From assembly GCF_015550595.1 (NCBI RefSeq), contig NZ_JADNBB010000025.1, positions 31,692 to 95,691 on the forward strand: a stretch of 64,000 bases of DNA, read 5' to 3'. This document shows, piece after piece, positions 45,166 through 54,753 of the stretch. The first letter of the stretch is position 1. Each line of letters begins with the position of its first letter. Source of the DNA: Parabacteroides goldsteinii. Lineage in GTDB: Bacteria; Bacteroidota; Bacteroidia; Bacteroidales; Tannerellaceae. The translations under genes were made by a program, and so were the position numbers. The notes under the pieces were generated by a model. That model was given only the letters and a program-made list of their open reading frames with translations. It was not told where the DNA came from and searched no databases.

Positions 45166-46172
45166 AAAAAGAATTATTACTACTGGCACTATGCAGTTTT
45201 ACCGCTTGTTCCTCGTCCGGCTCTAAAGACGAAGACAAAGGCGGTAGCACCGGAAAAAAGACGGAAACCTATCAAAATCCCGTGATCGCCTACAGCCTTC
45301 CCGACCCTTCGGTTATCCGGGGGGACGACGGCTATTTCTACCTGTATGCGACAGAGGATATTCGCAATTTACCTATCCACCGGTCGAAAGATTTGGTTAA
45401 CTGGGAAATGGTCGGTACCGCATTTACTGACCAGACACGTCCGGACTTCGAACCCGACGGCGGACTGTGGGCTCCTGATATCAACAAGATCGGTGGCCGG
45501 TACGTACTCTATTATTCCATGTCGGTCTGGGGAGGCGAATGGACTTGCGGTATCGGTTGTGCTACCGCCGATCGTCTGTCAGGCCCTTTCAGCGACCACG
45601 GGATGATGTTCCGTAGCAACGAGATCAATGTGCAGAACTCTATCGACCCCTTTTATATAGAAGAAGGCAACCGGAAATACCTTTTCTGGGGAAGTTTCCG
45701 TGGTATTTACGGCATCGAACTGAGTGACGACGGACTATCCCTGAAAGAAGGTTCTCAACCCGTGCAGGTCGCAGGAACGGCTTACGAAGGAACCTATATC
45801 CATAAAAAGGACGGATATTATTATCTATTCGCCTCGATTGGCTCCTGCTGTGAGGGACTGAAAAGTACCTACACGACAGTCGTAGGACGTTCGAAGGAAC
45901 TGTTTGGTCCCTATGTGGACAAGAGCGGACAACCGATGCTGGAAAACCATCACGAAGTCTTGATCCACAAAAATGGATCTTTCGTTGGAACAGGCCACAA
46001 TTCCGAGATTATTACAGATGAGGCTGGCAACGACTGGGTATTCTACCACGCAGTTAATGTGAATGACCCTTCCGGCCGTGTCCTGATGATGGATTGTATC
46101 GGCTGGAAAGATAGTTGGCCTACCGTCGCAAATGACTCTCCCTCTTTGAAATCAGAAAATCCAGTATTCTAA
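45162..46172 (+). CDS. GH43 family lipoprotein, endo-arabinanase-like
   Basis: The product is 336 residues. The lipobox ends FTAC (Cys16). Catalytic residues: D48 (SLPDPSVIRGDDGYFYLY), the middle Asp in QNSIDPFYIEEGNRKYLFW, and the acid Glu in AYEGTYIHKKDGYYYLF. GTGHNSEIITDEAGNDWVFYH is the active-site His blade. The GLWAPDINKIGGRYVLYYS segment is reminiscent of arabinan endo-1,5-alpha-L-arabinosidases, so the locus may target arabinan. The activity is inferred from motif similarity only. Confidence 0.88.
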   Translation: MKKELLLLALCSFTACSSSGSKDEDKGGSTGKKTETYQNPVIAYSLPDPSVIRGDDGYFYLYATEDIRNLPIHRSKDLVNWEMVGTAFTDQTRPDFEPDGGLWAPDINKIGGRYVLYYSMSVWGGEWTCGIGCATADRLSGPFSDHGMMFRSNEINVQNSIDPFYIEEGNRKYLFWGSFRGIYGIELSDDGLSLKEGSQPVQVAGTAYEGTYIHKKDGYYYLFASIGSCCEGLKSTYTTVVGRSKELFGPYVDKSGQPMLENHHEVLIHKNGSFVGTGHNSEIITDEAGNDWVFYHAVNVNDPSGRVLMMDCIGWKDSWPTVANDSPSLKSENPVF

Positions 46173-46189
46173 CTTTTAAATATATCAAT

Positions 46190-48220
46190 ATGAATTTGAA
46201 AAACGTAGCCCTTTCTTTGCTACTCTTGGCCGGAACAACCGGCGCGGAGGCTGTGAACTATTCACCGGAAAACGTAAAAGTCTCGATTGCCCTAAAAGTA
46301 CCTGGAAACGATGCCCGGCAGTACCCGTTGACAATGCAGAAGTTGCAGGATAATTATTTCGATTACCAACTCAAAGCAGGAGACAAACTCCCCCTTTTGA
46401 TCTACCAGAAGGTAGAGGACAAGGAAGGTAAACAACAGATCACAGTCAGTATCACTGCATACGAAGATATCTGGTTCAATTTCGCGGAGCAGATCAAGAC
46501 CGGTTTCAGCCACGGCGATTGTCAGTTCTACCTACCCGGCTTCTGGTACCGCCGTAACCTCCGCTCGCCGGAGAAAGCCCCTTCTTTCCACACGTCCGAC
46601 AGCTGGATCGTACGGGAAGACCGCTTAAGTACCCCCATGACCACTATCTTCGATGCCAAAAATGGCAAAACAATTTCCGTGATCCGTCTCGACGAGTTCA
46701 AGACAGATGCCCTGACCACCCATAAAGAAGGCGAAGTGATTCTCTCCGGTAAGACCTCCATCGGATACACTGGTTTCGAGAACGTTTCGGGAACAGCCGC
46801 CTTATCTTTCGGTTTCCCCTACAAGGAAGCTCCGAAAACCTATATCCGCAAACTCACACTTGCTCCCGCCGTAGAAGCCTTCCAACTGCTCCGCAAAGAC
46901 GAAAGTATCACTTTGACCTGGGAAGTGAATGAGTTCAGTGCCACCGACTTCTCCCAATGCGTGCAACAAGCCTGGGAATACAGTTTCGACACCAACTGTC
47001 CGCAACCGGTGGAGACTGCCTATTCTCCCGAAAAAATGAAAGAGGTAATGAGTAACTTCTTTGTGGAAAGCTATGTGAGCGATAAGCCGACACATTATTA
47101 TTCCGGCGTGCATATGGAAACTGCTACCTGCAAGAATACCGGAACAGCCGAAGTCGGTTTCGTCGGGCGTACCCTGCTCAACGCATTTAATGCCCTTGAA
47201 TACGGTGAGAAGCAACAGCGTCCCGAATTGGTTAAAAGTGCTAACGCTATCTTTGACACATACTTGACCAACGGCTTTTCCGATGCCGGACTTTTTAACG
47301 AGGTTATCTACTACCAACGCGATGAAGTAGAAGGTACACATAGTATCCGTCGCCAATCGGAAGGAGTATATGCTGTGCTTTATTATCTTAATTACGAAAG
47401 AGAACGGGGTCGTAAGCATCCGCAATGGGAACAACGTATCAAAGGTATGCTGGATAACTTCCTGCGTTTGCAGAACGAAGACGGTAGCTTCCCACGTAAA
47501 TTTAAGGATGACTTCTCCATCGTTGATAAAAGTGGTGGTAGTACGCCGTCAGCAACTTTACCATTGGTAATGGCTTCTAAATACTTTAAAGACAAACGTT
47601 ATCTGGAAGCAGCCAAACGTTCTGTCAATTATCTGGAAAATGAACTGATCTCAAAGTCTGATTATTTCTCTTCTACGCTGGATGCCAATTGCGAAGATAA
47701 AGAAGCTTCTCTGTATGCTTCTACGGCTGCTTACTACTTAGCCCTGGCTACCAAAGGAGCTGAACGTGCTCATTACGCAGGATTAGCAAAGAAAGCCGCC
47801 TACTTTGCTCTGTCATGGTATTATACCTGGGATGTGCCTTTTGCTCCCGGACAAATGTTAGGTGATATAGGACTGCAAACCCGCGGATGGGGAAATGTTT
47901 CTGTCGAAAACAACCATATCGATGTTTTTATTTTCGATTTTGTAGACGTTCTTCATTGGTTATCAAAAGAGTATAAAGAAGATCGCTTCTCCACCTTCGC
48001 TGAGGTTATCAGCACTTCCATGCGCCAGTTGTTACCTTACGAAGGACATATGTGTGGGGTTGCCAAGAAGGGGTATTATCCGGAAGTGGTACAACATACC
48101 AATTGGGATTACGGAAAGAATGGCAAGGGATATTATAATGATATCTTTGCTCCCGGATGGACAGTTGCTTCCCTGTGGGAATTGTTTTCTCCGGGAAGAG
48201 CGGAAGCCTTTTTAGAATGA
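46190..48220 (+). CDS. Secreted 676-residue protein, probable (alpha/alpha)-barrel glycosidase of unknown family
   Basis: A Sec signal (MNLKNVALSLLLLAGTTGAEA) precedes an N-terminal beta-rich region (about 25-265) and a helical C-terminal region (about 270-676) with periodic aromatic/hydrophobic helices as in six-hairpin glycosidases. Possible active-site stretches are SIRRQSEGVYAVLYY, LQNEDGSFPRKF, LDANCEDKEASLYAS and TRGWGNVSVENNHIDVF. I cannot assign a GH family. As the last gene of the locus it likely acts on the same glycan as the GH43 enzymes. Codon use shifts from GC-rich to AT-richer near 47300, which could reflect a mosaic history. Confidence 0.7.
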   Translation: MNLKNVALSLLLLAGTTGAEAVNYSPENVKVSIALKVPGNDARQYPLTMQKLQDNYFDYQLKAGDKLPLLIYQKVEDKEGKQQITVSITAYEDIWFNFAEQIKTGFSHGDCQFYLPGFWYRRNLRSPEKAPSFHTSDSWIVREDRLSTPMTTIFDAKNGKTISVIRLDEFKTDALTTHKEGEVILSGKTSIGYTGFENVSGTAALSFGFPYKEAPKTYIRKLTLAPAVEAFQLLRKDESITLTWEVNEFSATDFSQCVQQAWEYSFDTNCPQPVETAYSPEKMKEVMSNFFVESYVSDKPTHYYSGVHMETATCKNTGTAEVGFVGRTLLNAFNALEYGEKQQRPELVKSANAIFDTYLTNGFSDAGLFNEVIYYQRDEVEGTHSIRRQSEGVYAVLYYLNYERERGRKHPQWEQRIKGMLDNFLRLQNEDGSFPRKFKDDFSIVDKSGGSTPSATLPLVMASKYFKDKRYLEAAKRSVNYLENELISKSDYFSSTLDANCEDKEASLYASTAAYYLALATKGAERAHYAGLAKKAAYFALSWYYTWDVPFAPGQMLGDIGLQTRGWGNVSVENNHIDVFIFDFVDVLHWLSKEYKEDRFSTFAEVISTSMRQLLPYEGHMCGVAKKGYYPEVVQHTNWDYGKNGKGYYNDIFAPGWTVASLWELFSPGRAEAFLE

Positions 48221-48257
48221 TCCGTCAATAGGTTTACTGCTGAAAATTTAGATTAAA

Positions 48258-48301
48258 AGAAGCTGTTTCTAAAGTTCTTTTTTACTTTTGAAACAGCTTC
48301 T
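48258..48301. terminator. Bidirectional terminator between the PUL and the acetyltransferase gene
   Basis: AGAAGCTGTTTC (48258-48269) pairs with GAAACAGCTTCT (48290-48301). T-rich or A-rich flanks on both sides suit termination of both convergent genes. Confidence 0.8.
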
Positions 48302-48318
48302 CCTTTTTATGCAGACTT

Positions 48319-48987
48319 TTACTTTAAATATTCCTCCGTTTTCCGGAAAAAGTCGGAGATGTGTGCCCCATCCACAAAACCATGATGCACATAAATGGCT
48401 ACCGGCATAACTAACCGGCCTTCCCGTGTCACGGCTTTCCCGACATTCAGCAGGGGATAACTCGAACCACTCTTCCGTTCCTGTGTATATGTGATCGATG
48501 TGAAATAAAGATCGGGTGTTGCACTTACGAGGATAACACTGTACCGGCTGTCTTCCGTTGCAGTATTTTCAGATTCGTACGGATTGCCGTCTTCCGGTAT
48601 TGAGTCGATGATATGGCGGGCTTCCTTGTAAAAGGCATCGAAATCTTCAATCCACGGTATCCTTACTGTAAAGAACTTCCCATTTTGATGCATGCGTATC
48701 GGACACAATACATCAACTGTCTCATAACAAACTATCTCTCCGCTGTTTTTTATCCTGAAACGCAGCTCCTTTATTTCATTAGCCGCCCGCAGTATGGCAT
48801 ACAGATAATAGAGAAAGAAGGATTGTCCATTCTTTTTTGCCCGATCTTTTGCTCTGGCGCACTCCACTTCGGAGGTGATAGATATACTTGGATTTTCAAA
48901 GTCACGGAAGAAATTGTAATTGTCTTTCCGTTCCCAGTTCTCAAAATCAATGAGGTGTCCCTTGGGAAAAACAGGTTGCGTATCCAT
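48319..48987 (-). CDS. Chloramphenicol acetyltransferase-like CoA-dependent acyltransferase
   Basis: The product is 222 residues, the family's usual trimer-subunit length. The active-site motif HHGFVDG (201-207, HHxxxDG) is intact. The N-terminus FENWERKDNYNFFRDFENP and the FFLYYLYAILRAANEI helix are typical. Type A CAT proteins acetylate chloramphenicol, but Bacteroidales carry many chromosomal homologues of unknown substrate, so resistance cannot be claimed. It is convergent with the PUL and divergent from kdp. Confidence 0.85.
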   Translation of the reverse strand: MDTQPVFPKGHLIDFENWERKDNYNFFRDFENPSISITSEVECARAKDRAKKNGQSFFLYYLYAILRAANEIKELRFRIKNSGEIVCYETVDVLCPIRMHQNGKFFTVRIPWIEDFDAFYKEARHIIDSIPEDGNPYESENTATEDSRYSVILVSATPDLYFTSITYTQERKSGSSYPLLNVGKAVTREGRLVMPVAIYVHHGFVDGAHISDFFRKTEEYLK

Positions 48988-49013
48988 ATAAACTAAATAT
49001 TGTTGATAGGCTG

Positions 49014-49021
49014 CAAAGATA
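49014..49021 (-). promoter_or_regulatory. -7 box for the acetyltransferase gene
   Basis: On the minus strand TATCTTTG is a perfect TAnnTTTG, about 27 nt before the ATG at 48987. No clear -33 was found. Confidence 0.5.
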
Positions 49022-49145
49022 GTTATTTAATCAGTATCAGTATATCCGTACTCCCCTTCATAAGCCTTGTAAGCTGGCTCGAACAATTAAAGTCTATCCA
49101 TTTTTTCTAATTCGGCCCTATCAGATTCTTTTTTCTTCACCTTTT

Positions 49146-49192
49146 CATTTTGAAAGATATTATCGTTTTGGAAAGGCTACCTTTTCAAAATG
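49146..49192 (+). promoter_or_regulatory. Enhancer-like inverted repeat upstream of kdp
   Basis: CATTTTGAAA (49146-49155) and TTTCAAAATG (49183-49192) are perfect inverted copies, and a related TTTTGGAAAGG lies between them. Their midpoint is about 130 bp upstream of the predicted sigma-54 start site, the usual distance for an NtrC-type activator enhancer. Confidence 0.6.
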
Positions 49193-49274
49193 GAAGGGTT
49201 GTTACCGGAGCTATTTTCTTCTGGTTATTCTTAATTTGCTGTATTTGAGTCGATAATAATCCTGTGCGTTTTTT

Positions 49275-49291
49275 TGGCACGCCTTTGGCAT
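49275..49291 (+). promoter_or_regulatory. Sigma-54 (-24/-12) promoter of the kdp operon
   Basis: TGGCACGCCTTTGGCAT matches TGGCACG-N4-TTGCA with one mismatch. It keeps the invariant GG and GC at the correct 10-bp separation. It lies 47 bp upstream of the first small ORF. No other intergenic match was noticed in the window. Confidence 0.75.
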
Positions 49292-49337
49292 ATAGAATAG
49301 CGAAACGATTAGTATTAACTATTAAATAAACAAAGGT

Positions 49338-49439
49338 ATGTTAGACAACGTATTTGTAGGATTTGGATTTTTATGTGTGGTGGGAACAGCCTGCTACTGG
49401 TTTTTCTTTAAGTGTGTAGATTGGTTTGAAAAGATTTAA
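49338..49439 (+). CDS. Small membrane protein, 33 residues, first ORF of the kdp operon
   Basis: The ATG at 49338 follows AAAGG and encodes a 33-residue peptide starting MLDNVFVGFGFLC and ending DWFEKI, with one hydrophobic span (about residues 5-24). It lies between the sigma-54 promoter and kdpF in the same orientation and ends 15 bp before kdpF. Its size and single membrane span resemble KdpF, suggesting a second small subunit or a leader peptide. I do not know a named family. Confidence 0.55.
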   Translation: MLDNVFVGFGFLCVVGTACYWFFFKCVDWFEKI

Positions 49440-49454
49440 GAAAGGAGAGAAAAT

Positions 49455-49535
49455 ATGTTTGTAGCTTTATTTATACTCTGCGTAGTGATCTTCGGGTATC
49501 TGATGTATGTATTGATCAAACCCGAGAAGTTTTAA
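49455..49535 (+). CDS. kdpF: Potassium-transporting ATPase small subunit KdpF
   Basis: The product is 26 residues: MFVALFILCVVIFGYLMYVL followed by IKPEKF. The single membrane helix and the terminal KPEKF are typical of KdpF, which stabilises the KdpABC complex. It is 21 bp upstream of kdpA and preceded by AAAGGAG. Confidence 0.85.
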   Translation: MFVALFILCVVIFGYLMYVLIKPEKF

Positions 49536-49556
49536 TCGTAAATTTAAGGTGAAAAG

Positions 49557-51266
49557 ATGAATACTGAATTAATAGGTAGTATTGCGCAAATCGTATTGAT
49601 GGTCGTTTTGGCCTACCCGCTGGGGATGTACATTGCGAAGGTATATAAGGAGGAGAAGACCTGGTTGGACTTCATGGCTCCGGTTGAAAGATGGATTTAC
49701 AAACTCTGCGGTATCGATCCGAAAGAAGAAATGAGTTGGAAGAGCTTCCTGAAAGCACTTCTTACTGTCAATGTTTTTTGGTTTTTCTGGGGGATGATCC
49801 TTCTCTGTACACAGGCGTATTTGCCGTTGAACCCGGACGGTAATGCGAACCAAAGCCCCGATCTGGCATTTAATACATGTATCAGTTTTATGGTGAACTG
49901 CAACCTGCAACATTATAGTGGCGAAAGCGGGTTGACTTATTTCACACAGTTGTTTGTTATCATGCTGTTCCAGTTTATTACGGCGGCTACCGGTATGGCG
50001 GCACTGGCCGGAATCTTCAAGGCGATGGCAGCAAAGAGCACCACGACGATCGGTAACTTCTGGAATTACCTGGTAAAGAGTTGTACACGTATCCTATTGC
50101 CCTTGTCGCTCGTGGTAGGTTTTATCCTTATCCTGCAAGGTGTCCCGATGGGCTTCGACGGCAAGATGGCCGTGACCACTATGGAAGGTGCCGAACAGAT
50201 GGTTTCGCAAGGGCCTACCGCTGCTATCGTTCCTATTAAACAGTTGGGAACCAATGGAGGAGGTTACTTCGGCGTAAACTCTTCGCATCCGCTGGAAAAC
50301 CCGACCTACCTGTCCAATATGGTGGAATGCTGGTCAATCCTGATCCTGCCGATGGCAATGATTTTTGCACTGGGCTTTTATCTGAAACGGAAGAAGCTGG
50401 GGTATACGATCTTCGGTGTGATGTTGTTTGCTTACCTGGCAAGCGTGGCGATCAATACGTATTATGAAATGAACGGTAACCCCAAAATTACCGAAATGGG
50501 TATCGACCAGGCTTGTGGGGCGATGGAAGGCAAGGAAACACGTCTGGGGCCGGCTGCTACCGCACTCTGGAGTTGTACGACAACGGTTACTTCCAACGGC
50601 TCGGTGAATGGTATGCACGACAGTACGATGCCGCTTTCAGGCATGATGGAAATGTTGAATATGCAGATCAATACCTGGTTCGGCGGTGTGGGAGTCGGTT
50701 TTATGAACTATTATGCTTTCCTTATCATTGCTGTCTTTATCAGCGGGCTGATGGTTGGGCGTACGCCGGAATTCCTCGGCAAGAAAGTGGAAGCGCGTGA
50801 GATGAAGATCGCTACGATCGTGGCGCTGGCGCATCCGTTCGTGATTCTGATCTTTACGGCTATTGCAAATTATATTTATGTTTATCACCCTGCCTTTGTG
50901 GAGGGCGAAGGTGGATGGTTAAATAATCCGGGTTTCCACGGTTTCAGTGAAATGCTTTACGAATATACCTCTGCTTCGGCCAATAACGGTTCGGGTTTCG
51001 AGGGATTGGGAGATAATACCTGGTTCTGGAACTTTACGACAGGCTTGGCATTGATCATTTCGCGTTACCTTCCGATCGTGGGACAGGTGGCCATCGCAGG
51101 ATTGCTGGCACAGAAGAAGTTCATCCCCGAAAGCGCAGGGACATTGAAGACCGACACGGTGACGTTTGCTGTAATGACATTCAGCGTGATCTTTATCGTT
51201 GCCGCCCTGTCCTTCTTCCCCGCACTGACACTGGGACCGATTGCCGAATATTTTAGCATTTACTAA
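49557..51266 (+). CDS. kdpA: K+-transporting ATPase potassium-binding subunit KdpA
   Basis: The product is 569 residues with about ten membrane helices. Selectivity-filter loops of the SKT-type channel are recognisable: FNTCISFMVNCNLQHYSG, IKQLGTNGGGYFGVNSSHP and ASANNGSGFEGLG. It conducts K+ into the KdpB ATPase under potassium limitation. It is followed 27 bp later by kdpB. Confidence 0.97.
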   Translation: MNTELIGSIAQIVLMVVLAYPLGMYIAKVYKEEKTWLDFMAPVERWIYKLCGIDPKEEMSWKSFLKALLTVNVFWFFWGMILLCTQAYLPLNPDGNANQSPDLAFNTCISFMVNCNLQHYSGESGLTYFTQLFVIMLFQFITAATGMAALAGIFKAMAAKSTTTIGNFWNYLVKSCTRILLPLSLVVGFILILQGVPMGFDGKMAVTTMEGAEQMVSQGPTAAIVPIKQLGTNGGGYFGVNSSHPLENPTYLSNMVECWSILILPMAMIFALGFYLKRKKLGYTIFGVMLFAYLASVAINTYYEMNGNPKITEMGIDQACGAMEGKETRLGPAATALWSCTTTVTSNGSVNGMHDSTMPLSGMMEMLNMQINTWFGGVGVGFMNYYAFLIIAVFISGLMVGRTPEFLGKKVEAREMKIATIVALAHPFVILIFTAIANYIYVYHPAFVEGEGGWLNNPGFHGFSEMLYEYTSASANNGSGFEGLGDNTWFWNFTTGLALIISRYLPIVGQVAIAGLLAQKKFIPESAGTLKTDTVTFAVMTFSVIFIVAALSFFPALTLGPIAEYFSIY

Positions 51267-51293
51267 TTAGCTGATAGTTAAGAAAGAAATAAG

Positions 51294-53336
51294 ATGAAAG
51301 AGAATAAATCCGCTTCTTTGTTTCCAAAGGAGCTTGTCATAGAAAGCATGAAACAGTCGTTCGCAAAACTGGACCCGCGTACGATGTTTCGCAATCCGAT
51401 CATGTTCATAGTCGAGATAGTGACGTTTGTGATGTTGATCGTTACGATTTGGGCTGTCGCCACCGGAGCACAAAACCAGGGAACGTTCGGATATAACTTA
51501 TTTGTTTTTATTGTGTTGTTTCTCACGCTGCTCTTTGCCAACTTCGCCGAAGCGATTGCCGAGGCACGTGGCAAAGCCCAGGCGGACAGCTTGCGCAAAA
51601 CCCGTGAAGAGACACCGGCCAAGTTGATTGGTGCTGGCGGTTCTATCACATCCGTAAGCAGTTCGAAGTTGAAAAAAGGCGATGTATTTATTTGTGAAGC
51701 CGGTGATATGATCCCGTCCGACGGCGAGATCATCGAAGGGCTTGCTTCTATCGACGAAAGTGCCATTACAGGCGAATCGGCCCCGGTGATCCGCGAAGCA
51801 GGTGGTGATAAGAGTTCCGTAACCGGCGGTACGAAGGTACTTTCAGACCAGATTCGGGTGGTGGTGACCACACAACCGGGCGAGAGCTTCCTCGATAAGA
51901 TGATTGTCCTGGTAGAAGGTGCTTCAAGGAAAAAGACTCCGAATGAGATCGCGTTGACGATCCTGCTGGCCGGTTTTACATTGGTATTCGTGGTTGTTTG
52001 CGGTACGTTGAAACCGATGGCCGATTATTCGAATACGCAGATCACGATTGCGGCTTTCATTTCTTTGTTTGTCTGCCTGATCCCGACAACGATCGGCGGT
52101 TTGCTGTCGGCGATCGGTATTGCAGGTATGGATCGTGCCTTGCGTGCCAATGTGATTACCAAATCGGGTAAGGCGGTGGAAACGGCCGGCGATATAGATA
52201 CTTTGTTATTGGATAAAACCGGAACGATAACGATCGGTAACCGTAAGGCTACGCAGTTCTACCCGGTATCCGGTATCGAGGAACAGGCATTCGTGCAGGC
52301 TTGCTTGTTGGCTTCCCTGTCGGATGAAACGCCTGAAGGTAAATCGATTGTCGAACTGGGACGTGAACGGGGTATTCGTATCCGCGATCTGAGTACTTCG
52401 GGTTCGAAGATGATTAAGTTTACCGCAGAAACCAAATGTTCGGGTGTCGACCTGAAAGACGGTATCCGTATCCGTAAAGGGGCTTTCGATGCGATCCGCA
52501 AGATGAGTGAGGCTGCCGGGAATAAATATCCGGAAGAGGTGGCCGACCTTGTACAGAAGATCACGAGTAACGGGGGGACGCCGCTGGTGGTTTCGCAGGA
52601 CGACTTTATTATCGGTGTGATTGAATTGCAGGATATTATCAAACCGGGTATCCAGGAACGTTTCGAACGTCTCCGTAAGATGGGGGTAAAGACGGTAATG
52701 GTGACGGGTGATAATCCACTGACTGCCAAATATATTGCAGAGAAAGCCGGTGTAGATGATTATATCGCCGAAGCCAAGCCGGAAGATAAGATGAACTATA
52801 TCAAGAAAGAACAGGACAGCGGTAAGCTGGTTGCGATGATGGGTGACGGTACGAACGATGCTCCGGCACTGGCTCAGGCAAACGTCGGGGTTGCTATGAA
52901 CAGCGGTACGCAGGCTGCTAAAGAAGCCGGTAATATGGTGGATCTCGATAACGACCCGACCAAGCTGATCGAGATCGTGGAGATCGGTAAGCAGTTATTG
53001 ATGACGCGCGGAACATTGACTACATTCAGTATTGCGAATGATGTGGCTAAATATTTTGCTATTGTCCCGGCTTTGTTTATGGTGGCTATTCCACAGTTGG
53101 GTGCACTTAATATCATGCATCTGCATAGTCCTGAAAGTGCGATATTGAGTGCGATCATTTTCAATGCGATCATTATTCCGATCCTGATTCCGCTGGCATT
53201 GAAAGGGGTTGCTTATAAGCCGATCGGAGCTTCCGCATTATTGCGCCGCAACTTGCTGATCTATGGAGTAGGCGGTATAGTGGCACCGTTTGTCGGTATC
53301 AAGTTGATCGACCTGGTTGTCAGTTTGTTTATGTAA
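51294..53336 (+). CDS. kdpB: K+-transporting P-type ATPase subunit KdpB
   Basis: The product is 680 residues. The phosphorylation site is D307 in [13 protein letters not shown]. The TGES actuator motif appears in [14 protein letters not shown], and the hinge motif is [21 protein letters not shown]. It hydrolyses ATP to drive K+ uptake through KdpA. The chain is complete. Confidence 0.98.
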   Translation: MKENKSASLFPKELVIESMKQSFAKLDPRTMFRNPIMFIVEIVTFVMLIVTIWAVATGAQNQGTFGYNLFVFIVLFLTLLFANFAEAIAEARGKAQADSLRKTREETPAKLIGAGGSITSVSSSKLKKGDVFICEAGDMIPSDGEIIEGLASIDESAITGESAPVIREAGGDKSSVTGGTKVLSDQIRVVVTTQPGESFLDKMIVLVEGASRKKTPNEIALTILLAGFTLVFVVVCGTLKPMADYSNTQITIAAFISLFVCLIPTTIGGLLSAIGIAGMDRALRANVITKSGKAVETAGDIDTLLLDKTGTITIGNRKATQFYPVSGIEEQAFVQACLLASLSDETPEGKSIVELGRERGIRIRDLSTSGSKMIKFTAETKCSGVDLKDGIRIRKGAFDAIRKMSEAAGNKYPEEVADLVQKITSNGGTPLVVSQDDFIIGVIELQDIIKPGIQERFERLRKMGVKTVMVTGDNPLTAKYIAEKAGVDDYIAEAKPEDKMNYIKKEQDSGKLVAMMGDGTNDAPALAQANVGVAMNSGTQAAKEAGNMVDLDNDPTKLIEIVEIGKQLLMTRGTLTTFSIANDVAKYFAIVPALFMVAIPQLGALNIMHLHSPESAILSAIIFNAIIIPILIPLALKGVAYKPIGASALLRRNLLIYGVGGIVAPFVGIKLIDLVVSLFM

Positions 53337-53357
53337 TCAATTAAAAGTATAGAAATC

Positions 53358-53936
53358 ATGATATCGAATCTAATTAAATCGTTAAAGTTGACAATAGCTT
53401 TCTGTGTATTGTTCAGTGTTTGTTACATATTTGTTTTATGGGCTTTTGCCCAGGTTGCCACTTCGAATAGTGGGAATGCCGCAGTGGTGGAATTGAATGG
53501 AAAAGTAGTGGGAGCGGTCAATGTTGGCCAATCCTTTACGCAAGATATTTATTTCTGGGGTCGTCCTTCCTGCGCGGGCGACGGATATGATGCTTCCAGT
53601 TCCGCAGGTAGTAACAAGGGACCATCCAATGAAGTGTATCTGGCTGACCTTCAGGTGCGCATCGATACCTTCCTCGTACATCATCCGTATCTGAAACGTG
53701 AAGAGGTTCCGGCCGAGATCGTTACCGCCAGTGGTTCCGGGCTCGATCCTCATATCTCGCCGAAGGCTGCTTATGTACAGGTACAGCGGGTGGCAGCCGC
53801 TCGTGGTGTGTCTCCGGAAAGATTGATGGCTATCGTAAATGCCAATGTGGAGAAACCGTTGTTGGGACTTTTCGGAACGGAAAAGGTGAATGTCCTGAAA
53901 TTGAATGTGGCTGTGGAAAAGGCCCTGGATAAATAA
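53358..53936 (+). CDS. kdpC: K+-transporting ATPase subunit KdpC
   Basis: The product is 192 residues with one N-terminal membrane helix (about 8-30). The conserved FWGRPSCAGDGYDASSSAGS, GSGLDPHISPKAAYVQVQRV and NVLKLNVAVEKAL segments identify KdpC, the periplasmic assembly subunit. Confidence 0.96.
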   Translation: MISNLIKSLKLTIAFCVLFSVCYIFVLWAFAQVATSNSGNAAVVELNGKVVGAVNVGQSFTQDIYFWGRPSCAGDGYDASSSAGSNKGPSNEVYLADLQVRIDTFLVHHPYLKREEVPAEIVTASGSGLDPHISPKAAYVQVQRVAAARGVSPERLMAIVNANVEKPLLGLFGTEKVNVLKLNVAVEKALDK

Positions 53937-53984
53937 TTGATTAAATAAGTTTACTAAACAAGCAAATAACGATATAACAAGAAT

Positions 53985-54740
53985 ATGAAATCGATACTTA
54001 AAAAGATAGCCGTTGTGGCAATGATCTTCTCTGTTTCTTCTTTCTCTGTAATGCAAGCCCAGGAGGGTGAGGCTGGCGTAAAGTTTACGGTACAGGGCGA
54101 CCTGGTGAGTTCTTATGTATGGCGTGGAATGTATCAGACGAGTGCCAGCTTCCAGCCGACTTTCGGCCTGAGCGTAGGGGGCTTCTCCCTGACTGCCTGG
54201 GGGTCGACCGACTTTACCGGTGTAAACGAGAATTCCGGACAGGGGGCTAAAGAGATCGACCTGACAGCGGCTTATACATTCGGAAACTCCGGATTGACAT
54301 TGTCGGTTGCCGACTTGTGGTGGGCCGGACAGGGAGCCGGAAAGTATTTTAATTTTAAGAGTCATGAAACTGCTCATCATTTTGAAGGTGCTATTGCTTA
54401 TTCATTGCCGGTAGAAAAGTTTCCTTTATCAATTGCCTGGTACACAATGTTTGCCGGTCTGGATAAGAATAGCCATGATGAGCAGGCATACTCTACGTAT
54501 GTGGAAATGAATTATCCGTTCAGTGTTAAAATGGTAGACCTGAATGTGACCTGTGGCTTCACTCCCTGGAATGCGCCGCAGTATCAGACAAACAGTTTTG
54601 CCGTAACGAACGTGGCGCTCAAAGGAACGACCGCAATAAAGTTCAGCGATTCGTTTTCTTTGCCTATTTTTGCACAAGCCATTTGGAATCCTCGTCTCGA
54701 AGATGCTCATTTGGTTTTCGGATTCACTTTGAAACCGTAA
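53985..54740 (+). CDS. Outer-membrane beta-barrel protein of the kdp operon
   Basis: The product is 251 residues with a signal peptide (ending SVMQA). It has alternating amphipathic strands, an N-terminal GDLVSSYVWRGMYQTSASFQP strand typical of small porin-like proteins with a WRG motif, and a C-terminal strand ending HLVFGFTLKP. Its position between kdpC and the KdpD-like gene suggests it lets K+ cross the outer membrane during scarcity. That role is inference. Confidence 0.75.
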   Translation: MKSILKKIAVVAMIFSVSSFSVMQAQEGEAGVKFTVQGDLVSSYVWRGMYQTSASFQPTFGLSVGGFSLTAWGSTDFTGVNENSGQGAKEIDLTAAYTFGNSGLTLSVADLWWAGQGAGKYFNFKSHETAHHFEGAIAYSLPVEKFPLSIAWYTMFAGLDKNSHDEQAYSTYVEMNYPFSVKMVDLNVTCGFTPWNAPQYQTNSFAVTNVALKGTTAIKFSDSFSLPIFAQAIWNPRLEDAHLVFGFTLKP

Positions 54741-54753
54741 TATAGATAGTCGG

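Noticed and set aside
48319..48987. Chloramphenicol resistance gene
   Set aside because: The fold and active-site motif fit the CAT family, but chromosomal homologues of unknown substrate are common, so resistance is not supported by sequence alone.
53436..54380. 314-codon open frame on the minus strand
   Set aside because: It is antisense to kdpC and the barrel gene, with no recognisable protein features.
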